A DNA stretch of 64,000 nucleotides from Ruminococcus sp. (GCA_015066745.1 SVNW01000001.1:53782-117781), one strand, 5' to 3'. Shown: positions 1 to 8,882, numbered from the stretch's first letter. A program made the numbers and translations. Notes: generated by a model from the letters alone, not told the origin.

Positions 1-265
1 TGAGATGTTTTTCAAAATCCGGTGAATTTGATATTTTAAGACCGGAGAACAGTTCTTTTGAATTACAGCCCCTGCTGTAGTAGGCATCTATCATTCTTGC
101 AGCCTGTGATTTACCGAAGCGACGGGCATGGCTTACTGATATGTATCGTTCTCTTGTAGACAGTACACTGTTAAGATGATTTATCAGGGGAGTTTTATCA
201 ACATATATTTTGCTTTTTATATCACTTAAAAAACCTTCATTTGTAGGGTTAAAGTATATTCCCAT
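1..265 (-). CDS. AAA-ATPase/DUF1703-type protein, N-terminal part (cut by window edge)
   Basis: The first 88 residues of a protein whose remainder lies outside the window. It begins with MGIYFNPTN and has a P-loop-like ARRFGKS at about residue 47, matching the N-terminus of the complete homologue at 38859-40421 nearly block for block (KIYVDK, RRFGKS, YYSRGCNS). The family pairs an AAA ATPase domain with a C-terminal PD-(D/E)XK nuclease-like domain; its cellular role is not established. The ATG at 263-265 is preceded by GGAGG. A sigma-A promoter lies just upstream. It is one of three paralogues in this window. Confidence 0.85.
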   Translation of the reverse strand, partial: MGIYFNPTNEGFLSDIKSKIYVDKTPLINHLNSVLSTRERYISVSHARRFGKSQAARMIDAYYSRGCNSKELFSGLKISNSPDFEKHL

Positions 266-303
266 GGCTAAGCCTCCGTTCGTATAGATAGATAATCACT
301 TAT

Positions 304-332
304 AGTATAGCATTTTTTCAGGAGTTTATCAA
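304..332 (-). promoter_or_regulatory. sigma-A promoter of the AAA-ATPase gene
   Basis: Read on the minus strand there is a TTGATA -35 box (327-332), a 17-base spacer and a TATACT -10 box (304-309), about 40 bases upstream of the ATG. The spacing and boxes are close to consensus. Confidence 0.7.
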
Positions 333-383
333 CACCGGAATTATGGTCGTTTGTTGTTGGCTTAGTGATAGTTTTGGGTACAA

Positions 384-421
384 TTAACGGCATTACCTTA
401 AGTTGTCGGTAATGCCGTTAA
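384..421. terminator. Strong stem-loop between trkH and the AAA gene
   Basis: A perfect 14-bp stem (TTAACGGCATTACC with its complement) around a 10-base loop, 12 bases past the trkH stop codon. Neither side has a real T-run, so it may be a Rho-independent terminator of weak form or an RNA 3'-end stabiliser for the trkAH message. Confidence 0.55.
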
Positions 422-432
422 AGTTACGGGTA

Positions 433-1866
433 TTATTTTTTCCATGTGTGTCTGTTAAACAGTATGAGCATCGGGTAAAGTTCGAGTCGTCCGGCGAGCA
501 TATCAAAGATAAGGACAAGCTTTGTCGGGACTGACAGAAAACCGAAGTTACAGGTAGGGCCGACTTTGGCAAGACCCGGACCTACGTTGTTAAGGTTTGA
601 TGCTACAGCAGTAAAGTTTGTTATCAGATCGTAGTCTTCAAATGAAACTATGATGATTGATGCTGTAAATATGAGCAGATAGCACACAATATACACATTT
701 ACAGAGCGAACAGTTTCATGTTCTATGGTTTTTTTGTCAATCGTTATTTTCTTTATCTGATTAGGGTGTATCATACTGAGCAGTTCTTTTGAAATACCTT
801 TTATAAGAATCAGTATTCGTGAAATTTTGATACCACCTGCGGTACTTCCGGCACATGAACCTGTAAACATTACAAGAACTACGATTGTTTGTGAAAACTC
901 CGGCCATTTATCAAAGTCAACAGTTGAAAATCCGGTTGTAGAAATTATTGATGATACTGTAAAGGCAGAATTTCTTATTGCTTCTCCTAAATTTCCGTAC
1001 ATATTGTATATATTTATTGATATACAGCTTACGGCCGTGATAAATATTAATAAAAAACAACGTACTTCACAGTTGAAGGATTCTTTTATTTTCCCGGTAA
1101 AAAGTAAGAAGTAAGAACCAAAGTTTATTGAAAAAAGCAACATAAAAACAGTTATTACTATCTGCAAATAAGATGAATAGTCTCCGAGACTGTTGTTGTG
1201 TATTGCAAAACCACCCGTTCCTGCGGTTGCAAATGCTATATTTATCGCTTCAAATGCATCAAGCCCTCCAAAGAGTAGAAGTATAAATTCTACTATAGTA
1301 AAAGAAAAATATATCGTGTATAGTATAAGTGCCGTCTTTTTTACGCGTGGAACGATTTTATTTACAGACGGACCGGTGCTTTCAGCTTTCATGAGATGCA
1401 TATTGTTTCCGCCACTTAGAGGAAGAAATGCGATAATAAATACCAAAACGCCCATTCCTCCTACCCAGTGGGAGAAACTCCGCCACATAAGCATTGATCT
1501 CGGAAGACTTTCGACATCTGAAAGAATGCTTGAACCTGTTGTAGTAAATCCTGAAACAGTTTCAAACAGAGCATCTATAAAAGATGGAATAGCACCTGAT
1601 ATTATAAAAGGAAAGGCACCAAAAAGAGAAAGGACTATCCAGCTCAGAGCAACTATCAGATAACCTTCCTTGGCATATAATGTAGTGTTTTGTGGCTTTT
1701 TTAATGCAAGGAGTTTTCCTGTTATCAGGCATAGGGTTATACATATGAGCCATGACCATATTGCTCTTTCAGAATAAATCAAAGCTGTCAAGGCAGGAAT
1801 ACACATAAAAAGTGCTTCAAATATCAGAATAAATCCAATGGTGTATCGTATCATCTTAAAATTCAT
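433..1866 (-). CDS. trkH: TrkH/KtrB-family potassium channel subunit
   Basis: A 477-residue integral membrane protein, the K+-conducting subunit of a Trk/Ktr uptake system. The family has four repeated M1-P-M2 units whose pore loops each supply a filter glycine. Visible pore-like segments include TVSGFTTTGSS (about residue 105), FATAGTGGFA (about 215), VSSIISTTGFSTVD (about 305) and SNLNNVGPGLAKVGP (about 420). Length is normal for bacterial TrkH (about 480). It lies 19 bp downstream of trkA on the same strand, so the gating and channel subunits are probably made from one transcript. Confidence 0.93.
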   Translation of the reverse strand: MNFKMIRYTIGFILIFEALFMCIPALTALIYSERAIWSWLICITLCLITGKLLALKKPQNTTLYAKEGYLIVALSWIVLSLFGAFPFIISGAIPSFIDALFETVSGFTTTGSSILSDVESLPRSMLMWRSFSHWVGGMGVLVFIIAFLPLSGGNNMHLMKAESTGPSVNKIVPRVKKTALILYTIYFSFTIVEFILLLFGGLDAFEAINIAFATAGTGGFAIHNNSLGDYSSYLQIVITVFMLLFSINFGSYFLLFTGKIKESFNCEVRCFLLIFITAVSCISINIYNMYGNLGEAIRNSAFTVSSIISTTGFSTVDFDKWPEFSQTIVVLVMFTGSCAGSTAGGIKISRILILIKGISKELLSMIHPNQIKKITIDKKTIEHETVRSVNVYIVCYLLIFTASIIIVSFEDYDLITNFTAVASNLNNVGPGLAKVGPTCNFGFLSVPTKLVLIFDMLAGRLELYPMLILFNRHTWKK

Positions 1867-1885
1867 ATTATTACCCTCTCAACAC

Positions 1886-3241
1886 TTATACCAGTATATC
1901 AGAAATATCCTGCATTCCTAATAATTTTGAAACAATAACTACAGAATCCCCGGGCTGTATGATATCACCACCTCGTGGTATCAGCATTTTTCGGTCACGC
2001 AGTATAGCTGCAATAAGGACATGCTTTTTCAAGTTGAGGTCAAGTATTGCTTTGCCGGCAACAGGTGAGTTTTCCTTTATTATAAATTCTGCCGCCTCAA
2101 CTTTTCCCTTGATCACGCTGTAGAGTGTTTCCACGTTACTGCCTATCGTATTTTTGGTAGCACGTACATAACTAACGATGATATCCGAAGTAATATGTTT
2201 GGGGTAAATGGTGGAGTTAAGGTCAAGCTTTTGCACTACTCCGTCAAAGTCAATACGATTTATTTTGGTGATGGTTTTTTTGCAGCCGACACTCTGAGCA
2301 AAGAGTGACAGGAGTATATTTTCTTCATCAAGATTTGTAAGAGATAAAAAAGCGTCAGTATCGGCTATGCCTTGTTCAAGCAAAAGTTCTTTTTCAACGC
2401 CGTCGCCATGTATTACAGTGACATCAGGCCATGTTGACGCTATTTCGTCGCATCGTTTTTCGTTTTTTTCTATGATTTTTATGGATTGGCCTGTTTTTTC
2501 AAGAAGTGCGCAAAGATAGTGTGATATTTCTCCGCCTCCGACAATGATGATGTCTTTTACGGGAGTTACCTTGTGTTTTATTTTTCTGAAAAAAGCAGTA
2601 GCGTTTTTGTGTGACGCTATTATAGAGATTATATCTTTTTCCTTGAATACAAAGTCACCGTTTGCTATATATGCTTCATCATCTCGTTCAATAGTACATA
2701 CGAGAACGTTGCAGTGCAGTTTTGAGATTATTTCTTTTACTGATATGTTTACAAGCGGACTTCCTTCAGGAAGACGGAACTTCAGAAGTTCTACTCTGCC
2801 TTTTGAAAATGTTTCTATTTTGATCGCAGATGAAAAATTGATAATACGTGATATTTCATTGGCCGCTGCAAATTCCGGATTTATAACCATTGCAAGTCCG
2901 AGTTCTTCTTTGAGAAACGGTGCTTCTGAGCTGTATTCCGGATTTCTTATACGTGCGATAGTCTGGCAGTTTCCTGCCTTTTTCGCAATAAGACAGCAGA
3001 GCATATTAAGTTCGTCCGAGTTTGTTACGGCAATCAGAAGATCGGCTTTTTCTATTCCTGCTTCGTGTTGTATTGAATGTATTGCACCATTTCCGACAAC
3101 GCCCATTATATCGTAGCGATGGGCTATAGCGTGTACCAGATTTGCATTTGTATCTATAACAGTGATATTGTTGTCGTTTTCATTAAGCTGTTCGGCAAGT
3201 GTCTGTCCGACTTTTCCACAGCCTACAATGATAATATTCAT
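1886..3241 (-). CDS. trkA: Trk potassium uptake regulatory subunit TrkA
   Basis: A 451-residue cytosolic gating protein with two RCK halves. Each half has a Rossmann nucleotide-binding fold: IIVGCGKVGQTLA at residue 3 and IIVGGGEISHYL at about 231, each followed by a TrkA-C ligand domain. The family binds NAD(H)/ATP and controls the TrkH pore. The length and double-RCK layout are those of classical TrkA, not the single-RCK KtrA. Start ATG at 3239-3241 has AAAGGAA upstream. It is the first gene of a two-gene operon with trkH. Confidence 0.94.
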   Translation of the reverse strand: MNIIIVGCGKVGQTLAEQLNENDNNITVIDTNANLVHAIAHRYDIMGVVGNGAIHSIQHEAGIEKADLLIAVTNSDELNMLCCLIAKKAGNCQTIARIRNPEYSSEAPFLKEELGLAMVINPEFAAANEISRIINFSSAIKIETFSKGRVELLKFRLPEGSPLVNISVKEIISKLHCNVLVCTIERDDEAYIANGDFVFKEKDIISIIASHKNATAFFRKIKHKVTPVKDIIIVGGGEISHYLCALLEKTGQSIKIIEKNEKRCDEIASTWPDVTVIHGDGVEKELLLEQGIADTDAFLSLTNLDEENILLSLFAQSVGCKKTITKINRIDFDGVVQKLDLNSTIYPKHITSDIIVSYVRATKNTIGSNVETLYSVIKGKVEAAEFIIKENSPVAGKAILDLNLKKHVLIAAILRDRKMLIPRGGDIIQPGDSVVIVSKLLGMQDISDILV

Positions 3242-3395
3242 AATCTGAGTATTCCTTTCAGTTTGCCATAGTAATGATCGATATGCTTATTGTACCACAA
3301 AGGCTGATGGAATACAAGTGTGCGGGTATTTACTTTTGAGGAAAAAAGAGTTAAAATGTATTTAGCGGAAAAATCATTATAGCGGAGGAACAAAG

Positions 3396-3803
3396 ATGAA
3401 TATTATAAAATATCCATGTGACGAATCTGTAAATAATGCTGTAAGTAAAGATGAGCCGTTGCTTGCAGTCATTTCATTTGATGGTAGAGAAGCGATTGTA
3501 AGTCATATAGATGATGCTGTGGAACATCATGTTTTACTTGCAAATGCAGGACGTAAGAGTACAGATATAGATAAATTTTTCAGAGTGGTATTTGACAGGA
3601 GCGGAGCTGACTGGACATTTATCTGTCCGCCTGATTATAAGGAAATCGCACATAAAGTTCATCGGATAGAGAGATTTTATAAAGATGGGTTTTCAGAAAT
3701 TTCTGAGTTTTTGTATGCTATGGGGTATGTTGTTGGCATTAATATTCCAAAAAGATATCGCAGACATTTTGAAGTTATGACAAACGATGAGGTTTCATTG
3801 TAG
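3396..3803 (+). CDS. Conserved-looking hypothetical protein, 135 aa
   Basis: A 135-residue soluble protein that I do not recognise. It has no signal peptide, membrane segment or metal-binding cluster. The C-terminal half is rich in basic and aromatic residues (IPKRYRRHFEVM). Start ATG at 3396 follows GCGGAGGAACAAAG, a strong ribosome site. It stands alone, divergent from trkA, and is closed by a stem-loop terminator shared with the convergent AraC gene. Coding character is supported by the good ribosome site and codon use like the neighbours. Confidence 0.75.
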   Translation: MNIIKYPCDESVNNAVSKDEPLLAVISFDGREAIVSHIDDAVEHHVLLANAGRKSTDIDKFFRVVFDRSGADWTFICPPDYKEIAHKVHRIERFYKDGFSEISEFLYAMGYVVGINIPKRYRRHFEVMTNDEVSL

Positions 3804-3822
3804 TTAAGTATCATAATGATAC

Positions 3823-3868
3823 AAAAAGAATGCACTGTTTTGATTTTAAATCAAAGTGCATTCTTTTT
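3823..3868. terminator. Bidirectional terminator
   Basis: AAAAAGAATGCACT (3823-3836) pairs with AGTGCATTCTTTTT (3855-3868). An A-run on the left and a T-run on the right make it a terminator for both the hypothetical gene (plus) and the AraC gene (minus), which converge here. Confidence 0.85.
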
Positions 3869-3876
3869 TATTATCT

Positions 3877-4734
3877 TTATTTTGCTTTTATAGGGATCCA
3901 TATTTCGCTGTAGTAGTTTTCGTCAAGAGTTCCCTTGGGAAAGTCACAGGGATTTGCGTAAAATTCCACGCAGTAGCCGGCGGCAAATTCGTATTCTTTG
4001 AGAGCCGGGAGCCATTCGGTATATATGAGTGTGTTGGCGTCCTGCATGGACTGTGGCATAGGACCTTTGCAGGGGAATACTGCCCATGTGAATGCAGGAA
4101 TGGTTCTGAGTGTGAAACCGTCGGGTACGTCACGATTTGGGTCGCATATATCGGCAATGAGATATTCAAAAGTATCATTTCCCATACTTTCGTCAATATT
4201 TATGCCGAACATCCCCATCACTGTCTGTCCGCCACCGTTTTTGTAATGTTCCTGCCAGAACTGCGGAACATTTTCCTTTGCATTTTCATATGAAAATGTT
4301 TTGGCGTTTGCGATAACTGTAAAAGCTTCTTTTCTGATAATCTTGTAATCCATGATATATCCTCCCTCAAGTGAGATTTTTATTTTCAGCGGAGCAAAAG
4401 ATTTTAGTGTTGACCCTTCTTTGCGTGCCTGTATAGGTGTCAGACCGTGAAATCTTGTAAAGGCTTTGGTGAAACTGTCCGGAGAATCATAGCCGTAACG
4501 CATGGCAATATCAATAATTTTGTCGTTTCCTGCCAATATTTCCGTTCCTGCAATTGACAGTCTGCGATTGCGTATGTATTCGGCAGGGCTGAGATCGCAC
4601 AACATGGAAAAACCTTTTTGAAAATAAAACGGTGATACGTTTATATATTCTGCGATTTTTTCGGTTGAGAGTTCTTTTGTGATATTGCTTTCGATATATA
4701 TTATTGCGTCGGATATGATTTCTGTCCAGTTCAT
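3877..4734 (-). CDS. AraC-family regulator with GyrI-like effector domain
   Basis: 285 residues. The N-terminal ~105 residues form the two helix-turn-helix units of the AraC family (STEKIAEYINVSPFYFQKGF; then IIDIAMRYGYDSPDSFTKAF and the closing HGLTPIQARK). The rest (about 120-285) is a GyrI-like/AraC-E-bind small-molecule domain, beginning MDYKIIRKEAFTVI and ending with the typical EIWIPIK. The family senses hydrophobic or cationic compounds and often controls efflux. ATG at 4732-4734 follows AAAGGAAAATACAA. No transporter gene is next to it, so the target is unknown. Confidence 0.9.
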   Translation of the reverse strand: MNWTEIISDAIIYIESNITKELSTEKIAEYINVSPFYFQKGFSMLCDLSPAEYIRNRRLSIAGTEILAGNDKIIDIAMRYGYDSPDSFTKAFTRFHGLTPIQARKEGSTLKSFAPLKIKISLEGGYIMDYKIIRKEAFTVIANAKTFSYENAKENVPQFWQEHYKNGGGQTVMGMFGINIDESMGNDTFEYLIADICDPNRDVPDGFTLRTIPAFTWAVFPCKGPMPQSMQDANTLIYTEWLPALKEYEFAAGYCVEFYANPCDFPKGTLDENYYSEIWIPIKAK

Positions 4735-4848
4735 TTGTATTTTCCTTTCTGTTTTAAGAGTGTCTTCTGCTTGCTGTAAAAATATTATATCACTTTATAA
4801 AAGGATATGTCCCGATAATTTTTGCAAGGATTTGTCCGGATGAAAAAA

Positions 4849-5586
4849 TTATGATCTTTTGCGAATATCTGTGTATACGGTTATAGAGTCTTTCATAAAC
4901 AGCGCTGTTCCTTTGCCGAAACTATCTATATTTTTGGTAAAACGTTCATCACATATATACATCTGACCAAGTGAGAGAAGAATCTCATCTGTGCAGTTGT
5001 AGCAGTTTTCGTTTATAAATGCATGATAGTCTGATACAAGTTTTTGCACCTGTGGTGATTCTGGTGAAAATCCGTCTTTTTTTAGTTTTGCAAATTCTGC
5101 TATGAACGAATTAAGACCGTCGGTGAGTTCTGAAAAGTTTTTATTGCGTTTTTCAAAATCCTTGTATTCGGCGGTATTGCCCCATTTTTCTTTTGCTTCC
5201 TGCTGATATTTTTTGCGTTCGTTTTCAAATTTGCTGTTGTCAAATGTATTCATATCAATTACTCCTTTATCTGCGTTATCGAGAGCCAAAATCAGTCTTT
5301 CAAGCCGTTCTTTTTTCAGAATCAGCAACCTCTTCTGCTCGCTTAATGCTTTTTTCTTGTCATAATCGGGAGATGAAAGTATAGTGATAATGCTTTTTAA
5401 AGGAAAATCCAGCTCACGATAAAAAAGTATCTCCTGCATACGTTCAAGAGAAGCTTCGCTGTAAAAGCGGTAGTTGTTGTTATGGTCAATGAAAGCCGGT
5501 TTTAAAAGCCCGATTTCATCGTAGTAGTGCAGTGTGCGCACACTGACACCTGTAAGCTTTGCAAATTCTTTTATATGCATTTTCAT
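4849..5586 (-). CDS. MerR-family regulator with TipAS-type ligand domain
   Basis: 245 residues from the chosen ATG. An N-terminal MerR helix-turn-helix (IKEFAKLTGVSVRTLHYYDEIGLLKP, split by the wing, residues 4-70), a coiled-coil dimer helix (about 75-110), then an all-helical TipAS domain (about 130-245) that in TipAL binds thiopeptide antibiotics. The start at 5586 is preferred because AGAGGTG lies 8 bases upstream; a GTG three codons earlier overlaps that ribosome site. It has a MerR-type promoter upstream and probably controls itself. Confidence 0.9.
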   Translation of the reverse strand: MKMHIKEFAKLTGVSVRTLHYYDEIGLLKPAFIDHNNNYRFYSEASLERMQEILFYRELDFPLKSIITILSSPDYDKKKALSEQKRLLILKKERLERLILALDNADKGVIDMNTFDNSKFENERKKYQQEAKEKWGNTAEYKDFEKRNKNFSELTDGLNSFIAEFAKLKKDGFSPESPQVQKLVSDYHAFINENCYNCTDEILLSLGQMYICDERFTKNIDSFGKGTALFMKDSITVYTDIRKRS

Positions 5587-5606
5587 TTCAATCACCTCTA
5601 AGTATT

Positions 5607-5637
5607 AGTATATACTATGACGTTAGGGGAGTGTCAA
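5607..5637 (-). promoter_or_regulatory. MerR-type promoter with 19-bp spacer
   Basis: On the minus strand, TTGACA (5632-5637) and TATACT (5607-5612) are separated by 19 bases instead of 17. Over-long spacers are the hallmark of promoters activated by MerR regulators, which untwist the DNA. The spacer contains CCCCTAACGT, resembling sites of TipA/multidrug MerR proteins. Confidence 0.7.
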
Positions 5638-5683
5638 GGGGGTTTAAAAAAATAAAATAAGAAATATTGATTTGCTTTGTATA

Positions 5684-5737
5684 TTGACAAAATCGGATTA
5701 ATGTTGTAAACTGAAAATAGGTTAGAATATGCTAACC
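5684..5737 (+). promoter_or_regulatory. Promoter with dyad operator for the DUF6796 gene
   Basis: TTGACA (5684-5689), 17-base spacer and TAAACT (5707-5712) are followed at the expected start point by the inverted repeat GGTTAG-N6-CTAACC (5720-5737). The dyad at the transcription start is placed where a repressor would block initiation. The cognate regulator is not identified. Confidence 0.6.
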
Positions 5738-5786
5738 TGATTTAATATTACTTTTATAAAAAAATAGTTATAAGTGGGACTCTGAT

Positions 5787-6437
5787 ATGTTGATGACTTT
5801 TTCGGTTTTAGGTATAGTTGGCGGATTGCTTTGTGCGACAGGGGATATACTTTTTGATCTCAAAGGTAAGGGAAATCAGAAAACCGGACCCGGAGGAAAT
5901 GTTGATACAAACTGGTTAAAGATGTCCGACTGGAGATTTGTAGTATCGATAATATGTGCTTTTTTCGGAGATATTTTAGTTATGATGGGCATATATTCTC
6001 TTGGAATGCAGATAGCAAGGACAAATGCCGTACTTGGATATTTTACGGCAATAACCGGCTGTGCGGGTACTGTGGGAGGTGTTATGATCCACACATCACT
6101 TTGCGTTCAGCCACTCATTTATAAAAGGCTTATAGAATCAGGTCACCCCGAACTTGTGGACAGTATGCTGAAAACATTTTACAAGGCGGTGATATTTCCC
6201 TTTGTTTTCGGATATCTGCTTCTGATGACACCTTGTGTTACAACTGCTATAGCGATTTTTACGGGTGGTCTTGATGTTCCATGGTGGTTTGCATTGCTTA
6301 ATTCGATTTCGTTTATGATTGTGGGGATCACTTTAAGGAAGATAAAACCGCAGTGGTTTTGTGACCTTCCGGGTATTATAATGCCGAGCATGGGGCTTTC
6401 AATGCTCGGCGTTATCGGGATCATAAATCTTATGTGA
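5787..6437 (+). CDS. DUF6796-like multi-pass membrane protein
   Basis: A 216-residue hydrophobic protein with about six predicted transmembrane segments, beginning FSVLGIVGGLLCATGDILFD. The pattern GDILFD near the N-terminus and a second FGDILVMMGIYSLG motif at about residue 60 resemble the DUF6796 family; no function is known. ATG at 5787 has only a weak ribosome site (GTGGGA). The last 118 bp of this gene (6318-6435) are repeated exactly at 9199-9316. It converges on a broken minus-strand gene only 9 bp beyond its stop. Confidence 0.8.
   Translation: MLMTFSVLGIVGGLLCATGDILFDLKGKGNQKTGPGGNVDTNWLKMSDWRFVVSIICAFFGDILVMMGIYSLGMQIARTNAVLGYFTAITGCAGTVGGVMIHTSLCVQPLIYKRLIESGHPELVDSMLKTFYKAVIFPFVFGYLLLMTPCVTTAIAIFTGGLDVPWWFALLNSISFMIVGITLRKIKPQWFCDLPGIIMPSMGLSMLGVIGIINLM
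6318..6435 (+). repeat. 118-bp direct repeat, copy 1 (end of DUF6796 gene)
   Basis: Base-for-base identical to 9199-9316 by eye. It covers the last 39 codons of the membrane-protein gene. Together with the second copy it marks a recent duplication across the accessory block. Confidence 0.9.
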
Positions 6438-6446
6438 AACTGAATT

Positions 6447-6852
6447 TTACAGACTTTTTATTTCTTTCAATCTTTCTATTGCCATTTCCACATCAAGTGT
6501 ATGGAAACCAAGCCAGCAATCGTTCATGAGTTCGGCATCTGCTGTACTGTAAATTTCCTTACTTGATTCTCCGGTATAATAGTGCCAGTATCGGTACACA
6601 TAGCCTGTCCAGTACATAATTTCACGGGAAAAAACTGTACCGCCTTTTTAAAACCACCCAGTTCATCTTCAAGTTCTTCAAGTATATATTCTTCACCTGC
6701 CCATTGCAGACGGTCATAGATATCATCAAGGCAAGCGGCTGCTCTGCTGTTCATAAATGATTCGATAAATTCGGGACAGGATTTAAATCCAGTTCAAACA
6801 ATCTTCCCTGAATATCACATAGCTGTCTTTGTTGTAAATTGAGATTTGCCAT
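6447..6852 (-). pseudogene. Broken copy of the 140-aa gene at 10140-10562
   Basis: About 95% identical by eye to the intact copy, but with a 10-base deletion after the codons for ESF..SCPEF (around 6780) and a shortened T-run at about 6646-6650 where the intact copy reads LGGLKKGG. Both change the frame. The reading also ends differently (RLKEIKSL then stop) from the intact copy. It is therefore a dead duplicate; only a 76-residue middle fragment remains open. Confidence 0.88.
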
Positions 6853-6907
6853 GTTAATTACCATCCTTTAGAATTTTTGAAATGTGAGATTTGTGTTGTC
6901 GATATAT

Positions 6908-6940
6908 AAAAAAAGAACACTCAATACTGAGTGTTCTTTT
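6908..6940 (-). terminator. Duplicate of the tRNA-Glu terminator
   Basis: AAAAGAACACTCA-ATAC-TGAGTGTTCTTTT hairpin with a T-run on the minus side, identical to the terminator behind the intact tRNA-Glu at 10614-10650. Here it follows only a 20-base tRNA remnant. Confidence 0.8.
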
Positions 6941-6948
6941 GGCGTTGA

Positions 6949-6968
6949 TGATCCGTACGGGAATTGAA
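6949..6968 (-). pseudogene. tRNA-Glu 3'-end remnant (20 nt)
   Basis: Nineteen of 20 bases match the T-arm and acceptor end of tRNA-Glu (10659-10678). The match stops inside the T-loop, where unrelated sequence begins at 6969. A 3' tRNA fragment at the edge of accessory DNA is the classical mark of an attachment site or of a duplication endpoint. Confidence 0.8.
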
Positions 6969-7193
6969 AATCAAAACAGACGATTTCTTGCTTCTTGCGA
7001 TTGTGGGATTTTGCCTGTATTACGCAATTTCGAAGCAATTTACGGAAAACGCTTTTTTCTATTTTTCAGTGCTTTTTCTTAACAATAGCGTACAAATAGC
7101 GTACAAAAATGGAGCTGTATATTTATCCATTAATTTTATATTTTATGCAATCGCTCTCTGCATCTGCGGAGTTTTTTTATTCATTCTTTAACA
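6969..7193. other. Non-coding accessory sequence
   Basis: No gene with a ribosome site is visible. It holds a short direct repeat (ATAGCGTACAAA twice, about 7085-7107) and is AT-rich. A hydrophobic open frame here overlaps the tRNA remnant and lacks a ribosome site. Confidence 0.4.
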
Positions 7194-8840
7194 TTATTCT
7201 TTTAACCTATAATATGCATTACGTGTTGTACCTTTAGAATCTAATTTATCATCATCCACCATTTTTTTTAAAAGATTATATGCTTGTGATCTAGTGAGAT
7301 GAAGCAATTCCATGACATCTCCACGTGTTATTGTACCGCCGTTTTCTTTGGCAAACTGCATCACCATTTCGGGATACCTGACATTATCAATTCCCTTTTG
7401 CCTGATGTAACCTGTTATGTTGTTATCAGCATGATACAGCTTTGCACTTAGAGTATAACAACGACCTTTTCCATTTCCTGAGGGTTCAAGCATACCTGAT
7501 TCCACAAGCCGTTCAGCTGTAATTCGTGCCTTTTCTACGGTAATATGAGCAAAATCTGCAAGCTCATTTACTGTTGCTCTGCGACTTCGTTTTAAAGCAT
7601 TCAGAACAAGTAATGAATTGATAGGAAGAGATTCGCCCGTAGCCCTGTGTTCTTCTGAAATCAATTTTGTGAAATTCGGATCGGGTAAACTTTTAGGAAT
7701 AAATAGTTTTACCATTACATCAGTAGATTCTGAATAATCCGGAAGTGGTTTGCCATAGAGAAGCGATCCTTCAAATATTCGGTCAACGCCACGTCCTGTA
7801 CGTTCTGCCAAGCCGATACGTTTCATTGCATCCGCAAGTGCTGTATTTCTGCCGTGAGGCTCAACAGTTAGAAGGTTGTCGATAGTTACACCCTCAATGA
7901 ATCCACCAGGATTGCTGATAGTCATGCCATCGTTGTCCATCTGGACACGTACTCGTCCCATCATTGTGTAATCACGGTGGCTGAACGCATTGACCAATGC
8001 TTCACGGAAAGCTCTTTTATTATAATCAGGCACAGAAATACGGAACAGGCCTTCTTCAATCTCTGCTTCGGAATTTCTTGCATTCATATATGTTTCCATC
8101 TTCTCAAATGCTGCCAACAGTGGCAAAATAAATGACTCGTTCAACACTACATTTGTGCCGATCATCACTTGAAATGCCGCCTCTGCCGTAGGTACGCACC
8201 TACGAAGGCTATCTGCACGGCCTATCAAAAGCATACCACAGTAAGTTGGAGTAAGCTGCCCGTTGTTATCTGCAACAAGACGAAGAGCCTTATCAAGTTC
8301 TTCATCATCCAGTTCCAATAGATTCTGTTCACCTTGAGGATTCATACGAATAATACTACGTAAGCGTTCTCTTTCTACAGGGTCAAGGTCGCTGTACTTA
8401 GCATCTGGTACGCATAAGCTGGAATAATCAAGTAAACTAAGATCGCTTAGACGAGATGCTATCTCATGAGGATACATAGGAACATTTTCAGGTGTTCCAT
8501 CTGCTTTGATGCGGCGACGCTGAATCTTACCAGAAGATGATGCAACTATGCTTCTGCTTTTTGGAACAGAAATCTTTAGATACTGCTTATCCTCAGATTT
8601 TTCTGCACGGACTGCAATCGGAGGAACTGTCTTATTGGCAATAAAAGCCGCTAACTGTGTGATATCTTGATGAGATTTATGAAGTCCGGTAATCTCACCG
8701 TCATCCTCAATACCGAGGTAGATATCTCCGCCGTTAGTATTTGCAAAAGCGACAACTGCATCAACTAAGTCAGAATCCGGCAACTTATTTTTATCACTCT
8801 TAAATTCAATAGTCAGATCCTCTTTGAATCCGATATTCAT
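7194..8840 (-). CDS. AlbA/Schlafen-type ATP-binding transcriptional regulator
   Basis: 548 residues. Residues 1-125 form an AlbA_2/Schlafen-like domain (EDLTIEFKSD, AVVAFANTNGGDIYLGIEDDG). About 255-370 is a GHKL-type ATPase (FREALVNAFSHRDYT, ISNPGGF, RTGRGVDRIFEG). The C-terminus (about 400-548) has winged-helix units (TVNELADFAHITVEKARITAE; TRGDVMELLHLTRSQAYNLL). Such proteins are predicted regulators or defence-related factors with poorly known roles. ATG at 8838-8840 follows a perfect GGAGGTGATGAG. Its promoter carries palindromes that suggest self-repression. It sits inside the duplicated tRNA-linked block and is probably mobile-element cargo. Confidence 0.88.
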   Translation of the reverse strand: MNIGFKEDLTIEFKSDKNKLPDSDLVDAVVAFANTNGGDIYLGIEDDGEITGLHKSHQDITQLAAFIANKTVPPIAVRAEKSEDKQYLKISVPKSRSIVASSSGKIQRRRIKADGTPENVPMYPHEIASRLSDLSLLDYSSLCVPDAKYSDLDPVERERLRSIIRMNPQGEQNLLELDDEELDKALRLVADNNGQLTPTYCGMLLIGRADSLRRCVPTAEAAFQVMIGTNVVLNESFILPLLAAFEKMETYMNARNSEAEIEEGLFRISVPDYNKRAFREALVNAFSHRDYTMMGRVRVQMDNDGMTISNPGGFIEGVTIDNLLTVEPHGRNTALADAMKRIGLAERTGRGVDRIFEGSLLYGKPLPDYSESTDVMVKLFIPKSLPDPNFTKLISEEHRATGESLPINSLLVLNALKRSRRATVNELADFAHITVEKARITAERLVESGMLEPSGNGKGRCYTLSAKLYHADNNITGYIRQKGIDNVRYPEMVMQFAKENGGTITRGDVMELLHLTRSQAYNLLKKMVDDDKLDSKGTTRNAYYRLKE

Positions 8841-8882
8841 CTCATCACCTCCATTATTTTATCATTACTCGTTATTGCATAT

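Noticed and set aside
3856..4293. 145-aa plus-strand open frame opposite the AraC gene
   Set aside because: It lies fully antisense to a well-supported AraC/GyrI-like gene and begins in the terminator; no family features.
6964..7191. Hydrophobic 75-aa open frame on the plus strand
   Set aside because: It starts inside the tRNA-Glu remnant, lacks a ribosome site, and its composition follows the AT-rich background.
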